64,000 nt of DNA, from NCBI GenBank assembly GCA_002413785.1, contig DHXR01000034.1, forward strand, positions 1 to 64,000. Reading direction: 5' to 3'. Both the position numbers and the translations under genes were made by a program. The notes under the pieces are model-generated. The model did not search any database, was not told the DNA's origin, and was given only the letters and a program-made list of their open reading frames with translations. This DNA is from Mucilaginibacter sp. UBA5151. GTDB taxonomy: Bacteria > Bacteroidota > Bacteroidia > Sphingobacteriales > Sphingobacteriaceae. Of this stretch, positions 35,501 through 43,587 are shown one piece after another (the first letter of the stretch is position 1; the number at the start of each line of letters is the position of its first letter).

Positions 35501-35769
35501 AGGGTTACGCCGCTTATATTTTTTGTTTCGATACTTTTAACGCCGGATACAAACAAAAGCAGGTTAACGTATTGTTTCCCAAAATAAGCCTCCATTTGGT
35601 CGGGGGTATAACCGCCATAAGGATGTGAAACATAAATCACAGGCAGATTAAGATCAGGAAAAATATCGATCTTTATATTCCTGACAGCGCTTATCCCAAA
35701 GAAAAACAATCCTGCCACTATAACTAAAATGGTAACCGGCCTTTGAAGGGCCCCTTTTATCAATCCCAT
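32512..35769 (-). CDS. RND multidrug efflux permease (AcrB-like)
   Basis: This 1085-residue inner-membrane pump has twelve predicted helices and two large periplasmic loops. It starts GALQRPVTILVIVAGLFFFG, with IKIDIFPDLNLPVIYV right after helix 1. The proton-relay region GLSLAIGILVDESTVTIENI in helix 4 holds acidic residues, as in heavy-metal or hydrophobe/amphiphile exporters. The sequence fits the HAE1-like class, and no metal-binding Met cluster is obvious. It lies between the TolC-like gene (13-bp gap) and the adaptor. It exports toxic compounds using proton motive force. Confidence 0.94.
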   Translation of the reverse strand: MGLIKGALQRPVTILVIVAGLFFFGISAVRNIKIDIFPDLNLPVIYVSHPYGGYTPDQMEAYFGKQYVNLLLFVSGVKSIETKNISGVTLIKLTFYEGTNMAQAAAEVTAYTNRAQAGFPPGSQPPFILRFDASTLPVGQLVLSSPTRSNNELLDMANVYIRSSFTSIPGLVAPAPFGGNVRTVVIKIDPQLLRSHNLTADQIVVALRDNNQNTPAGNVRIGDYNYLAPSNTSIKQIKDFGNIPLYKNGIQTVFLHDVATVEDGADITSSYALVNGKRSVYLPITKSADASTWDVVQNLKKAIPRFQALLPEDVKLSYVFDQSVYVINSVKSLAEEGAIGAVLTGLMVLLFLGDKRGALIVILTIPTCIISGIFFLYLFHQTINIMTLSGLSLAIGILVDESTVTIENIHQHFAMGKPKALAIWDACKEIAFPKLLILFCILAVFAPAFTMKGIPGALFLPLALAIGFSMVTSYLLAQTFVPVMANWVMKNDHEDKSHADGFALEDEGDAWEQKELAIKNATDMQGKKLSRFDKFRLRFLHWLDVMMPNRKWIVSLYVVIVMGLAFLMFNIIGRDVLPKVNSGTFQVRLRAPDGTRFERTEAITINALHILAKLVGQKNIEVTSALVGTHPGLFSTSPIYLFMAGPQEAVMQVNLKEDYKVNLDDLKERFRNEMKKEQPSVQLSFEPIELTDKILSQGSPTPIEVAIISKNKKQNIQWAFKVLDKLKQIKYLRDVQIGQSFKYPSININIDRVRAAELGVTINEISRSLVASTSSSRYTEKNVWVDTKSGLSYAVQVEVPEYQMASLNDVREIPVMTDKSRPVLSDVADVTAGTTYGENDDIGAIPMLTVTANLNNKDLGTANDDVQKAIQSLGKLPRGLTVATRGLTQTLTDTLDSLQSGLLVAVIVIFLMLAANFQSFKMSFVVLSTVPAVLFGSLLLVKLTGATLNLQSYMGMIMSVGVSISNAVLLITNAEELRKHNGDALKSAREAAALRLRPILMTSLAMIVGMIPMASGLGEGGDQTSPLGRAVIGGLFASTFAALLILPLVFAWVQGNAATDSVSLDPEDKESKFYIPLHHHEQPQK

Positions 35770-35782
35770 TATCTGTCTGTCT

Positions 35783-37186
35783 CTAAAAGTTATTTATAAA
35801 TATCCCAAAATCACCGGTTGCGGCGGCTTTGTACAGTAAGGCCTGCCAAACATTGTTCGCAGCAATATAATTATCCACCTCAGCACGGTTTAACACATAC
35901 AGCGCCTGCGTAAAATCAACAATATTTGCAAGCCCGTTTTTATACAAAGTAAATTTCTGGTTGTAAGCATCCGTAGCGGCCCTCACCTCTTCGGGCACTT
36001 CGCGGTAATTTTTCAAAGCATTGCTGATTCTGGTTTCGGCAAGCGCTGCCTGATCACTCAACTGCCGACTCACCAGGTCGTATTCGTTTTTATATTGTTC
36101 CGATATGAATTTCTGGGAAGCTACCTGATAGTGCACCCTTAAAACATTGGTGATATTCCATGTTACGCCCAGGCCAAATAAATAATTAAAGCGGGTAGGG
36201 TCGGCGCCGCTGCCATAACTGCTGCTATAATCAGCCGGATTACTGCCGTAGCCAGAACCAAACCCGGAACCCCGGCCCTGGTAAACGCCAAATACGGTAA
36301 ATGCCGGATAACTGAAGGTATTTAAGTATTTGGCCTGTTCATTGCTTACGTTTATCCGGTTTTGATAAAACTGTAACAGGGGATGACCAGCGAAGTTTAT
36401 TTGTGCCCGCAGATCGGCATTAACCGGCGCTCTGGTTACGAAAGTACTGTCTAACGCAAAACTCTGCGGGGGAATGCCAAGGTAAATTGCCAGCTGGTTG
36501 CTTTGCTCCTGTTCTGTTTCCTGCACGTTGGTAAGCGCTATCCTGGCGTTCGATACTTCCGCATTGGCCTGAGAGGAATCAACCCCGGCATTTAAACCGT
36601 TCTTCACCCTCGCCACCACTACTTTTTGGAGGTCGATGGCCCGGTTAAGATTATCCTGCTGCGCCTTGCTTAGCTGCTGTGCAGCCAGCAGGTTTAAATA
36701 TGTACCTGCAACACGGATCTCATGCTGAAACTGTTCCTGCACCAGGTCTGTTTCATCGCGTGACACCGCCGATTTTTGAACTTTTACCTTTTCAGAAGCC
36801 CGGCCGAATGCAAAAAAGTCCCAGCTAATGTTACTCAGGTAAAGCGAACCAAAACCTGCCCTCCAGTTTTGATTAGTTCCGATAGGCCCCGAAGAAGCCG
36901 CACTCAATCCGCTAAAACCGTAAAGCGGGCCAAACTGGGAGTTAACGGTGCCATAATCCTGCTGGGCCGACAGGCTCAGGTTAGGCAGATATTCTGTTTT
37001 TGTTTCTGTTAAATAGGCTTTTGAAGCATTTAACTGGCTGGTTTTCGCCTTAATGGTACCGTAATTGGAGAGGGCGATTTGTTCGGCATCTTTTAAACCT
37101 AATGTCTTTTGCTGACCATCGGCAGGAAGAACACCAAAAACACTTAAGCAAACTAAAAAGAGAAAATAGACAAATCTTTTTAACAT
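35783..37186 (-). CDS. TolC-family outer-membrane efflux protein
   Basis: From ATG 37186 the protein has 467 residues and begins with a signal peptide (MLKRFVYFLFLVCLSVFGV). The longer frame from 37279 adds 31 residues before it and is unlikely. Two OEP repeats follow, seen as LGLKDAEQIALSNYGTIKAK and long helical stretches (QQLSKAQQDNLNRAIDLQKV, VVARVKNGLNAGVDSSQAN). These build the trimeric outer-membrane channel of a tripartite pump. It is the first gene of the operon with the RND permease and adaptor. Confidence 0.92.
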   Translation of the reverse strand: MLKRFVYFLFLVCLSVFGVLPADGQQKTLGLKDAEQIALSNYGTIKAKTSQLNASKAYLTETKTEYLPNLSLSAQQDYGTVNSQFGPLYGFSGLSAASSGPIGTNQNWRAGFGSLYLSNISWDFFAFGRASEKVKVQKSAVSRDETDLVQEQFQHEIRVAGTYLNLLAAQQLSKAQQDNLNRAIDLQKVVVARVKNGLNAGVDSSQANAEVSNARIALTNVQETEQEQSNQLAIYLGIPPQSFALDSTFVTRAPVNADLRAQINFAGHPLLQFYQNRINVSNEQAKYLNTFSYPAFTVFGVYQGRGSGFGSGYGSNPADYSSSYGSGADPTRFNYLFGLGVTWNITNVLRVHYQVASQKFISEQYKNEYDLVSRQLSDQAALAETRISNALKNYREVPEEVRAATDAYNQKFTLYKNGLANIVDFTQALYVLNRAEVDNYIAANNVWQALLYKAAATGDFGIFINNF

Positions 37187-37414
37187 ATTGGGGATACTGA
37201 GATGCGCAAAATTAAAATTATGTTGTGTATAAATGACACATATTGAAGTATTATCACTGTTACGATTGAAAAATGGCATTTATGTGAAATAGTAATTTCG
37301 TTTAATATTACAATGGCAATATTGCTTCTGTTGTCTGCGTTCGTGTATGCAACAAATATAGCTGTATGCGGGACATAAAAGGGCGGGGGAGAATAATCAT
37401 TTTGCCTAACCCAA

Positions 37415-37475
37415 CCCTCTCCAAAGGAGAGGGCTTTAACTTCGCTCTTTTTAAAGTCCTCTCCTTTGGAGAGGA
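37415..37475. repeat. Two inverted copies of a CCCTCTCC-type palindromic repeat
   Basis: CCCTCTCC AAA GGAGAGGG (37415-37433) and an inverted, slightly changed copy (37457-37475) lie in the 408-bp gap between the tolC-like and GH8 genes. Related copies occur at 52865-52883 and 56933-56951, all with the same flanks (CCAACCCTC... or GGGTTGGG). They look like REP-type intergenic elements. The rest of the gap shows nothing recognisable. Confidence 0.65.
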
Positions 37476-37594
37476 TTATTTATAAGGATGTTTATTTTAA
37501 AGGCATAAATGAGGGCTACGCCGTTTAGGTGAGGCCAGCATGGCTAATACTGACCTCAAGCTATTTTCGTTATGTTTGTATCAATCTTCTAATT

Positions 37595-38854
37595 ATGATC
37601 AGAGAAGCCATCATACAGAAATTGCTTTTTATAGTTCAAAAATGGCTTACATTAATTGTTATAATTTGCAATAGCTTTATTCTAAGTGCCCAGGCCCCTT
37701 TAAAACCATTCCCCCAACATGTAAAATATTTTACAGGCGCCATTAAACCCAGCCATATTTCGCAAACCCAACTGGATAACGCTGTGCGTGATTTTTATAC
37801 GCTATGGAAAAAACGATTTATAAAAAATGTACCCGGCAAACCTGAAAGTTATGTTTGGTTTGAAAACACAGGCAAAAAACAATGTGTTTCAGAAGGTCAG
37901 GGATACGGTATGATCATCGTGGCGCTGATGGCAGGCTTTGATCCTTCTGCGAAAATCACTTATGATAAGCTGTTCCGCTATTACAAAGCCCATCCCGACC
38001 GGCGGAGTAAATATTTAATGGCCTGGGCGCAATATACAAACGGCAAAAGTTCCGACGAAACATCCGCAACTGACGGGGACATGGACATTGCTTACTCATT
38101 ATTACTTGCCGATAAACAATGGGGAAGCAAAGGCCCGATAAATTACCTGCAGGCCGGCAGGGACATGATCGCTGATATTATGCAGCTTGAGATTAATCAT
38201 AAAACATGGTCGGTTTTATTGTGCGATGGTGTGGAACATGACAGCAAGGATTATTTTGATATGCGGTCCTCTGATTTTATGCCTGCGCATTTTAAGGCAT
38301 TTCAGCAGGCAACAAACGATGGCAGATGGAACAAAGTGATTGATGCAAATTATAAGCTTTTCAGCAGTTTGCAGGGAAATTACAGCCCGGATGCAGGGCT
38401 TATCCCTGATTTTATTTCCCATATCAATACAAAAGCAAAACCGGCCCGCCCGCATTTTCTTGAATCGGTTTACGACGGGGAATACAATTACAATGCCTGC
38501 CGCAATCCCTGGCGCATCGCTACCGACTATTTATTAACGGGTGATAAACGTTCAAAAAATATAGCAGATAAAATAAACCGCTGGATAAAGGAAACAACGA
38601 ACAATGACCCCAATAACCTTTCTGCCGGTTATACCTTAGCCGGCCATGACATCAAAGGGCGGCATTTTGAAGCATTAAGCTTTATCGCCCCCTTTGCCGT
38701 ATCGGCCATGGTTGACCGGAAAAACCAAGCCTGGTTAAACCGGGTTTGGGATTATACCGTAGCCTTTAAACTGAAAGATTTTGATTATTACGACAATACC
38801 ATTAAGCTGCTGGATATGATCATTATATCGGGAAATTATTGGGAACCCCGATAA
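37595..38854 (+). CDS. Glycoside hydrolase family 8 (endoglucanase/xylanase-like)
   Basis: This 419-residue protein starts at ATG 37595. The frame opens at 37529, but the sequence before 37595 lacks family similarity. An N-terminal hydrophobic export segment (IVQKWLTLIVIICNSFILSAQ) comes first. The GH8 (alpha/alpha)6 barrel shows CVSEGQGYGMIIVALMAG with the proton-donor Glu, and SATDGDMDIAYSLLLAD with the conserved Asp residues. GH8 enzymes cleave beta-1,4-glucans, xylan or chitosan. Together with the chitinase, this suggests a polysaccharide-degrading soil lifestyle. It is monocistronic. Confidence 0.92.
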   Translation: MIREAIIQKLLFIVQKWLTLIVIICNSFILSAQAPLKPFPQHVKYFTGAIKPSHISQTQLDNAVRDFYTLWKKRFIKNVPGKPESYVWFENTGKKQCVSEGQGYGMIIVALMAGFDPSAKITYDKLFRYYKAHPDRRSKYLMAWAQYTNGKSSDETSATDGDMDIAYSLLLADKQWGSKGPINYLQAGRDMIADIMQLEINHKTWSVLLCDGVEHDSKDYFDMRSSDFMPAHFKAFQQATNDGRWNKVIDANYKLFSSLQGNYSPDAGLIPDFISHINTKAKPARPHFLESVYDGEYNYNACRNPWRIATDYLLTGDKRSKNIADKINRWIKETTNNDPNNLSAGYTLAGHDIKGRHFEALSFIAPFAVSAMVDRKNQAWLNRVWDYTVAFKLKDFDYYDNTIKLLDMIIISGNYWEPR

Positions 38855-38946
38855 ATAGCATATTAATGTTTTCTTTATGAAAACCATTATCATTTTTCGT
38901 CTAAAGATCCTTTATAATTTGTACTTTTGTATAAAAATATTGCCAA

Positions 38947-39690
38947 ATGAAACCTTATCTCTCAACATTAATAATTATTGCATCTACTGCATTTTTTTGT
39001 AGTTGTAAAAAGGCTGAAAAACAATCACCGTCAAGGCCAATTTACCTGGTGAAACAACAAATAGTTGAATTTACTAACTACCCTATCGCCCAAAATGACA
39101 CTACCCAATACAATTATGATAGTTATAACCGGTTGACGAACTACGGCTTAATTTACAAAGGCAAATATGAGCCGGAGTTTACATACTCCTATGATTCAAA
39201 CGGCCGCGTTGCCGGTGTGATAGCGTATAATACGGTCACAGATACCGTTCTCAGCAGATTGGTTTTGACTTATGGGACCAATTCCTTTACAATGGATTCG
39301 CAAGATCCAAATGGGCAGCAAGGTCACTATTTGTATACGCTTAATAATAAGCAGCAGGCCGTAAGATATGATAGTAAAAACTACTATGTGCTATATACTT
39401 ATGATACGAATGGCAATATTACATCGTATAAAGTTTATGCGCAACCAGGGCAGCCAACTGTATCTGAAGCGGGTATATTTTCATATGATAATAACAAAAA
39501 TCCTTTTTTTGCTTTAAAAGGAAATTATGCGTTTGTGTTCGGGGTGTTTTCGAGGCCTAATGCTTGCATTAATAATCCTATCGGCAACTTGCAATACCAA
39601 TATAACAGTGATGGGTACCCTACAAAAGTAACAGATCATGATCCTGCCCTTGGGGCCATAAATACCTATTATATTTACACTGTCAAATAA
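38947..39690 (+). CDS. Lipoprotein with YD/RHS-like strand repeats
   Basis: This 247-residue protein has a lipoprotein signal (FFCSCKKAEKQ) and several repeats of the type YNYDSYNRLTNYG, YSYDSNGRVAGVI, YTYDTNGNITSYK, YQYNSDGYPTKV. These match the beta-sheet YD/DUF4595-like repeats of surface lipoproteins in Bacteroidota. It is probably exposed on the outer membrane. No partner gene is adjacent and the function is unknown. Confidence 0.75.
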   Translation: MKPYLSTLIIIASTAFFCSCKKAEKQSPSRPIYLVKQQIVEFTNYPIAQNDTTQYNYDSYNRLTNYGLIYKGKYEPEFTYSYDSNGRVAGVIAYNTVTDTVLSRLVLTYGTNSFTMDSQDPNGQQGHYLYTLNNKQQAVRYDSKNYYVLYTYDTNGNITSYKVYAQPGQPTVSEAGIFSYDNNKNPFFALKGNYAFVFGVFSRPNACINNPIGNLQYQYNSDGYPTKVTDHDPALGAINTYYIYTVK

Positions 39691-39698
39691 TTATTACA

Positions 39699-39824
39699 TC
39701 ATCGGTAATTTAAATCAAACATTGCTTTGGCAGCCTCTTGTCCGCTCGTTAAAGCAGGTTCTACAATCCCCTTTCAGGGCTGTGGTACAAATACGCACCT
39801 GCAAATGATACACCCGGTAAATAC
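39699..39824 (-). pseudogene. C-terminal remnant of an FAD-dependent (amine-oxidase-like) oxidoreductase
   Basis: Minus-strand sequence reads LPGVSFAGAYLYHSPERG, then, after a one-base frameshift in a G4 run (39768-39771), EPALTSGQEAAKAMFDLN and a stop at 39699. This is the usual C-terminal end of FAD-binding amine oxidase-type proteins (FAG...GxxEGAxxSGxxAA). Nothing of the remaining gene is present, so it is a relic. Confidence 0.5.
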
Positions 39825-39885
39825 ATTCAGACTTACGAAGTTTTAAAAACTTCATAAGTCCTTCTTTTAAGTCCTTCTTCTACAA

Positions 39886-41016
39886 CTACTTAACTGCCAT
39901 TAAATCCCCTACCTCCCTGGCTGTCCGTATTAAATTCTCCCTGGTGTTTTTCATTGCGGTGGTTAAATCAGTTGGTTCATTATTGATAGCAACTAAAACA
40001 TCAAAATATTGCTGCAGATCATCATCATGTTCAATTGGGACCTTTCCGGCTATACCTATTACCGGGATATTTAATTGTTTTGCCCTTAACGCTACGCCAT
40101 AAGGGCCTTTGCCCTGGAGTGTCTGCCGGTCGATGCTCCCCTCCCCTGTTATCAGCAAGTCTGTTCCCTGTAGGGCCGTATCAAAATTTGTAAGGGATAA
40201 AAAATAATCGGTCCCGTTTACCAGTTTGGCATTTAGCCAGGCATGTAAGCCTGCGGCTGCGCCACCTGCTGTGCCGCTGTGTTTTATTTGCGCTATGTTT
40301 ATCCCGGTTTGCTTCTCAGTTACCTTCGCAAAATTTTTTAAAAAGGCTTCCAGTAAGGGTATATCTTCAACCGTTGCACCTTTTTGCGGACCAAAAACAG
40401 CCGCCGCACCTTCCGGGCCGAGCAGCTTGTTGTCCACATCGCAAAGAATGACTACCTCGCAATCAAAAATTCTTTTATCAAGTGCAACATTGTCAATCCG
40501 GGCCACATTAACGAGATATTTTGGTTCCGCCTGCAAGCGACGGCCTTCAGCATCTAAAAAAACAATCCCAAGCGCACTTAAAATGCCGCAACCGCCGTCA
40601 ACCGTAGCCGAACCTCCCATGGCAATGATAATCCTGCTGACCCCTTCATCCAAAGCGAACCTGATGAGTTCTCCTGTGCCGTAAGAAGATGCGTTCAAAG
40701 GGTCGGGCTCCTCCTTTTTTAACAGGCGGAGACCGGAGGCGTCAGCCATTTCTATTACCGCTGTTTTTCCGTTGTCTATCAGGCCAAACGAAGCCATTAT
40801 CTTCCTGCCCAAAGGGTCGCGAACCTCTTTTTTGATGAATTTTCCTCCGCATGTTTCGGTGATCAATGCACCGGTGCCATCGCCGCCATCGGCAATCGGA
40901 AAACAGGCGGTGCTGCAATCCAGCCTGCTTAGTTTTAAGCCCTGTTGAATGGCCGCAGCAGCATCTGATGCCGAAAGACTATTTTTAAATGCGTTGGGGG
41001 CAATTAGTATTTTCAT
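39886..41016 (-). CDS. Glycerate kinase (GlxK/GarK family)
   Basis: This 376-residue kinase begins MKILIAPNAFKNSLSASDAA. It carries further family motifs: FPIADGGDGTGALITETCGG, VRDPLGRKIMASFG, IIIAMGGSATVDGGCGILSA and LLITGEGSIDRQTLQGKGPY. It phosphorylates D-glycerate to 2- or 3-phosphoglycerate. It follows a GntP-family permease gene by one base on the same strand, so uptake of glycerate or a related sugar acid and its first phosphorylation step appear to be coupled. Confidence 0.94.
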   Translation of the reverse strand: MKILIAPNAFKNSLSASDAAAAIQQGLKLSRLDCSTACFPIADGGDGTGALITETCGGKFIKKEVRDPLGRKIMASFGLIDNGKTAVIEMADASGLRLLKKEEPDPLNASSYGTGELIRFALDEGVSRIIIAMGGSATVDGGCGILSALGIVFLDAEGRRLQAEPKYLVNVARIDNVALDKRIFDCEVVILCDVDNKLLGPEGAAAVFGPQKGATVEDIPLLEAFLKNFAKVTEKQTGINIAQIKHSGTAGGAAAGLHAWLNAKLVNGTDYFLSLTNFDTALQGTDLLITGEGSIDRQTLQGKGPYGVALRAKQLNIPVIGIAGKVPIEHDDDLQQYFDVLVAINNEPTDLTTAMKNTRENLIRTAREVGDLMAVK

Positions 41017-41017
41017 G

Positions 41018-42346
41018 TTATAATAACTTCGACAAAATATAAACCATTGTAATGGTGGTAAGCCCCATTAACAAAGTGGCCATTGAATACACCTTTAACA
41101 TGGTTTTCATTTCGAGGCCAGAAAATTTGGCGATCACCCAAAAATAGGCGTCGTTTGCATGCGAGATCATCATGGAACCACCACCCATGGACAGCACACA
41201 AAGCAATTTACCATCGTCATTGTTTAAACCAAGGGCAGGCAACAAGGGCAGTACTATTGATGCGGCAGTTATAATAGCCACCGTGGAAGAACCCTGGGCT
41301 GTTTTTAAAACCGCGGTCAGCAAAAATGGAAAAAAGATACCCATGCTACCCAGGGCCAGCGATTGGCTAAAATGATCTCCAATTTTAGCAGCGGTTAATA
41401 TGGCGCCAAATGCACCGCCCATACCAATTATAACCAAAATACCCCCGGCTTTTTCGGTCGCTTCGTGTAATATTTTACTTATTTCACTTTTCTTCCATGA
41501 TCGTTTGCAATTAAATGCCAGGAATACGCCGATCATTAGGGCTATAACAGGATCGCCAATGGCAAATAAAATTGACCGCCAGCCGTGGTATTCAGCTGTG
41601 CCGGGCGTTAAAAATGATTTAAGGCCTATTAAAAGTATGGGGATGATCACCGGAAGACAAGCCTTTACCAGTGAAGGCAACTGTTCTGTTTGGTTCAATG
41701 CAATTTCATCATCAGCTATTTTATCGGCAACTTTTTTTCCGGCGTACCGTGCCCATAAATAACCAGCGAGCATTGCCGGGATAGCCACTGGCACCCCGAA
41801 CAACAGCAGCCTGCCAAAATCTACCCCGATTGTACCAGCGGCAGCAGTAGCGCCCGGATGAGGCGGCACCAGGCAATGAACAGCATATAACCCCGTGGCA
41901 AGCGAAACTGACATAACGGCGATAGGGATCCCGGTACGCCTTGCCATCGACTTGTTTAGCCCGCTGAGTACAATAAAGCCCGAATCGCAGAATATGGGCA
42001 ACCCTACGATAAACCCTGTAATACTCATGGCTAAAGGGGCATGCTTGTCGCCAAGCTTTTTTATCAGGAACGACGCCATAACCGCAGTACTTCCTGTATA
42101 TTCCAGCAATAAGCCTAAGGTTGTACCCAATACTATTATTAATCCCAATGATTTCAATATGGTACCGAAGCCATCTTTTACTACAGAGAGTACGCCGCCA
42201 AGCGGTAAGCCTATGCCTAAACCCACCAATAAACAGGCGAAAAACAGAGCAAAAAAAGCCGGGACTTTATATTTCGCAGTCAATACCACAATGAGGGCTA
42301 TACCTGCAAACAAAAAAGCAAGGATGTACGGGAAGGAATGGGCCAT
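41018..42346 (-). CDS. GntP-family gluconate/glycerate:H+ symporter
   Basis: This 442-residue permease has about twelve hydrophobic segments. GntP-family features are FACLLVGLGIGLPLGGVLSV, GFIVGLPIFCDSGFIVLSGL, and LVPPHPGATAAAGTIGVDFG, the last two highly typical. The downstream glycerate kinase gene suggests glycerate or a hydroxy-acid as substrate rather than gluconate. There is no dedicated regulator nearby. Confidence 0.92.
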   Translation of the reverse strand: MAHSFPYILAFLFAGIALIVVLTAKYKVPAFFALFFACLLVGLGIGLPLGGVLSVVKDGFGTILKSLGLIIVLGTTLGLLLEYTGSTAVMASFLIKKLGDKHAPLAMSITGFIVGLPIFCDSGFIVLSGLNKSMARRTGIPIAVMSVSLATGLYAVHCLVPPHPGATAAAGTIGVDFGRLLLFGVPVAIPAMLAGYLWARYAGKKVADKIADDEIALNQTEQLPSLVKACLPVIIPILLIGLKSFLTPGTAEYHGWRSILFAIGDPVIALMIGVFLAFNCKRSWKKSEISKILHEATEKAGGILVIIGMGGAFGAILTAAKIGDHFSQSLALGSMGIFFPFLLTAVLKTAQGSSTVAIITAASIVLPLLPALGLNNDDGKLLCVLSMGGGSMMISHANDAYFWVIAKFSGLEMKTMLKVYSMATLLMGLTTITMVYILSKLL

Positions 42347-42524
42347 TCGGGAAATTTAATTAAATATTTATAAATGTATTAAGTTTATTGATCGATTGGA
42401 AAAAACAGGGAACAATAAACTATCAGATTGGTTATAAATCACGAGGTTTTAATATTTACCTTGCTGCCTGCATTCAGCCTTTCTGCGGATAGGTTGGTGA
42501 TCATATTTACAGGTAAAAAACAGA

Positions 42525-43421
42525 ATGAAACAGAAGGCAGCTTTAGTATTGTCCGGCGGCGGCGCCAGGGGGATAGCTCATATTGGTGTAATTGAAGAGT
42601 TAGAAAAACATGGATTTGAAATATCATCAGTTTCGGGTACATCAATGGGCGCAGTTGTTGGCGGGGTTTATGCTTTGGGAAAATTGGAGGAGTATAAAAA
42701 CTGGCTCTTTACGCTTGATAAAATAAAAGTCTTCAATCTTCTTGATTTTACTTTCAATACACAAGGACTGGTTAAAGGCGACAAACTGTTTAATACCGTA
42801 AAAAAGTTTATCCATGATGAGGATATTGAAGGCTTACGCATACCTTATGCTGCTGTGGCTGCAGACATTATCAATAAAAAGGAAGTTGTTTTTACAGAAG
42901 GCAGCATATTTGACGCCGTAAGGGCGTCAATGTCGTTCCCAACCGTTTTTACCCCCGTGAAAACGAAAAATGGATTACTGGTAGATGGCGGCGTTATAAA
43001 TAATATCCCTATTAACCATGTAAAAAGGATTCCAAACGATATATTGGTGGCGGTAAATGTAAATGCCAACATACAGGCAGATAAACCAATTGCGGCAAAA
43101 ATTGAAACCGATGCTAAACAATCAGTATATCAAAAAAAGATCAGAGATTTTTACACGCAGTTGCATAGGATATACCCTTCGCATAATGAAGAAAAACTTG
43201 GTTATTTCAACCTGATCAATAAAACCATCGGCTTAATGTCGTATCACATCACCGAAATGCTGCTCGAAAAGCATGCCCCGGACATCCTGATTAATGTATC
43301 CCATGACGCCTGCGGCGCTTTTGATTTTTACAGGGCGGCGGAAATGGTAGAAATTGGCAGGCATGCTGCTGTTAAAAGCCTTGAGTCGTATAAGCCTGGT
43401 TCAAAACAAAAGCCCCGGTAA
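42525..43421 (+). CDS. Patatin-like phospholipase family protein (RssA type)
   Basis: This 298-residue cytoplasmic lipid hydrolase begins KAALVLSGGGARGIAHIGVI (oxyanion loop GGGARG). The nucleophile Ser40 is in GTSMG and the dyad Asp154 in DGGVINNIPI. It is the compact RssA/YjjU-like form and is distinct from the patatin at 3388-5034. The substrate is unknown. It is divergent from the GntP gene by 178 bp. Confidence 0.92.
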   Translation: MKQKAALVLSGGGARGIAHIGVIEELEKHGFEISSVSGTSMGAVVGGVYALGKLEEYKNWLFTLDKIKVFNLLDFTFNTQGLVKGDKLFNTVKKFIHDEDIEGLRIPYAAVAADIINKKEVVFTEGSIFDAVRASMSFPTVFTPVKTKNGLLVDGGVINNIPINHVKRIPNDILVAVNVNANIQADKPIAAKIETDAKQSVYQKKIRDFYTQLHRIYPSHNEEKLGYFNLINKTIGLMSYHITEMLLEKHAPDILINVSHDACGAFDFYRAAEMVEIGRHAAVKSLESYKPGSKQKPR

Positions 43422-43450
43422 AAACCCAAGACGTTGACAGACTTAGTTTC

Positions 43451-43480
43451 AGAAACTTGTTGGTGACAACAGCAGCAAGG
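43451..43480. repeat. Degenerate copy of the GTTGGTG palindromic repeat
   Basis: CTTGTTGGTGACAACAGCAGCAAG resembles the better copies at 60478-60501, 61756-61779 and 61842-61865, with the right arm decayed. It lies between the patatin and restriction-modification genes. Confidence 0.5.
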
Positions 43481-43587
43481 GCGGAAGTAAAATTACACAT
43501 AGCTACCTAATTTTAATTACAATTGTTACCTTGCACATAAAACCTATAGTTGCAAAACCTTAGATCAATTTTTTTTGAATTATTTTC

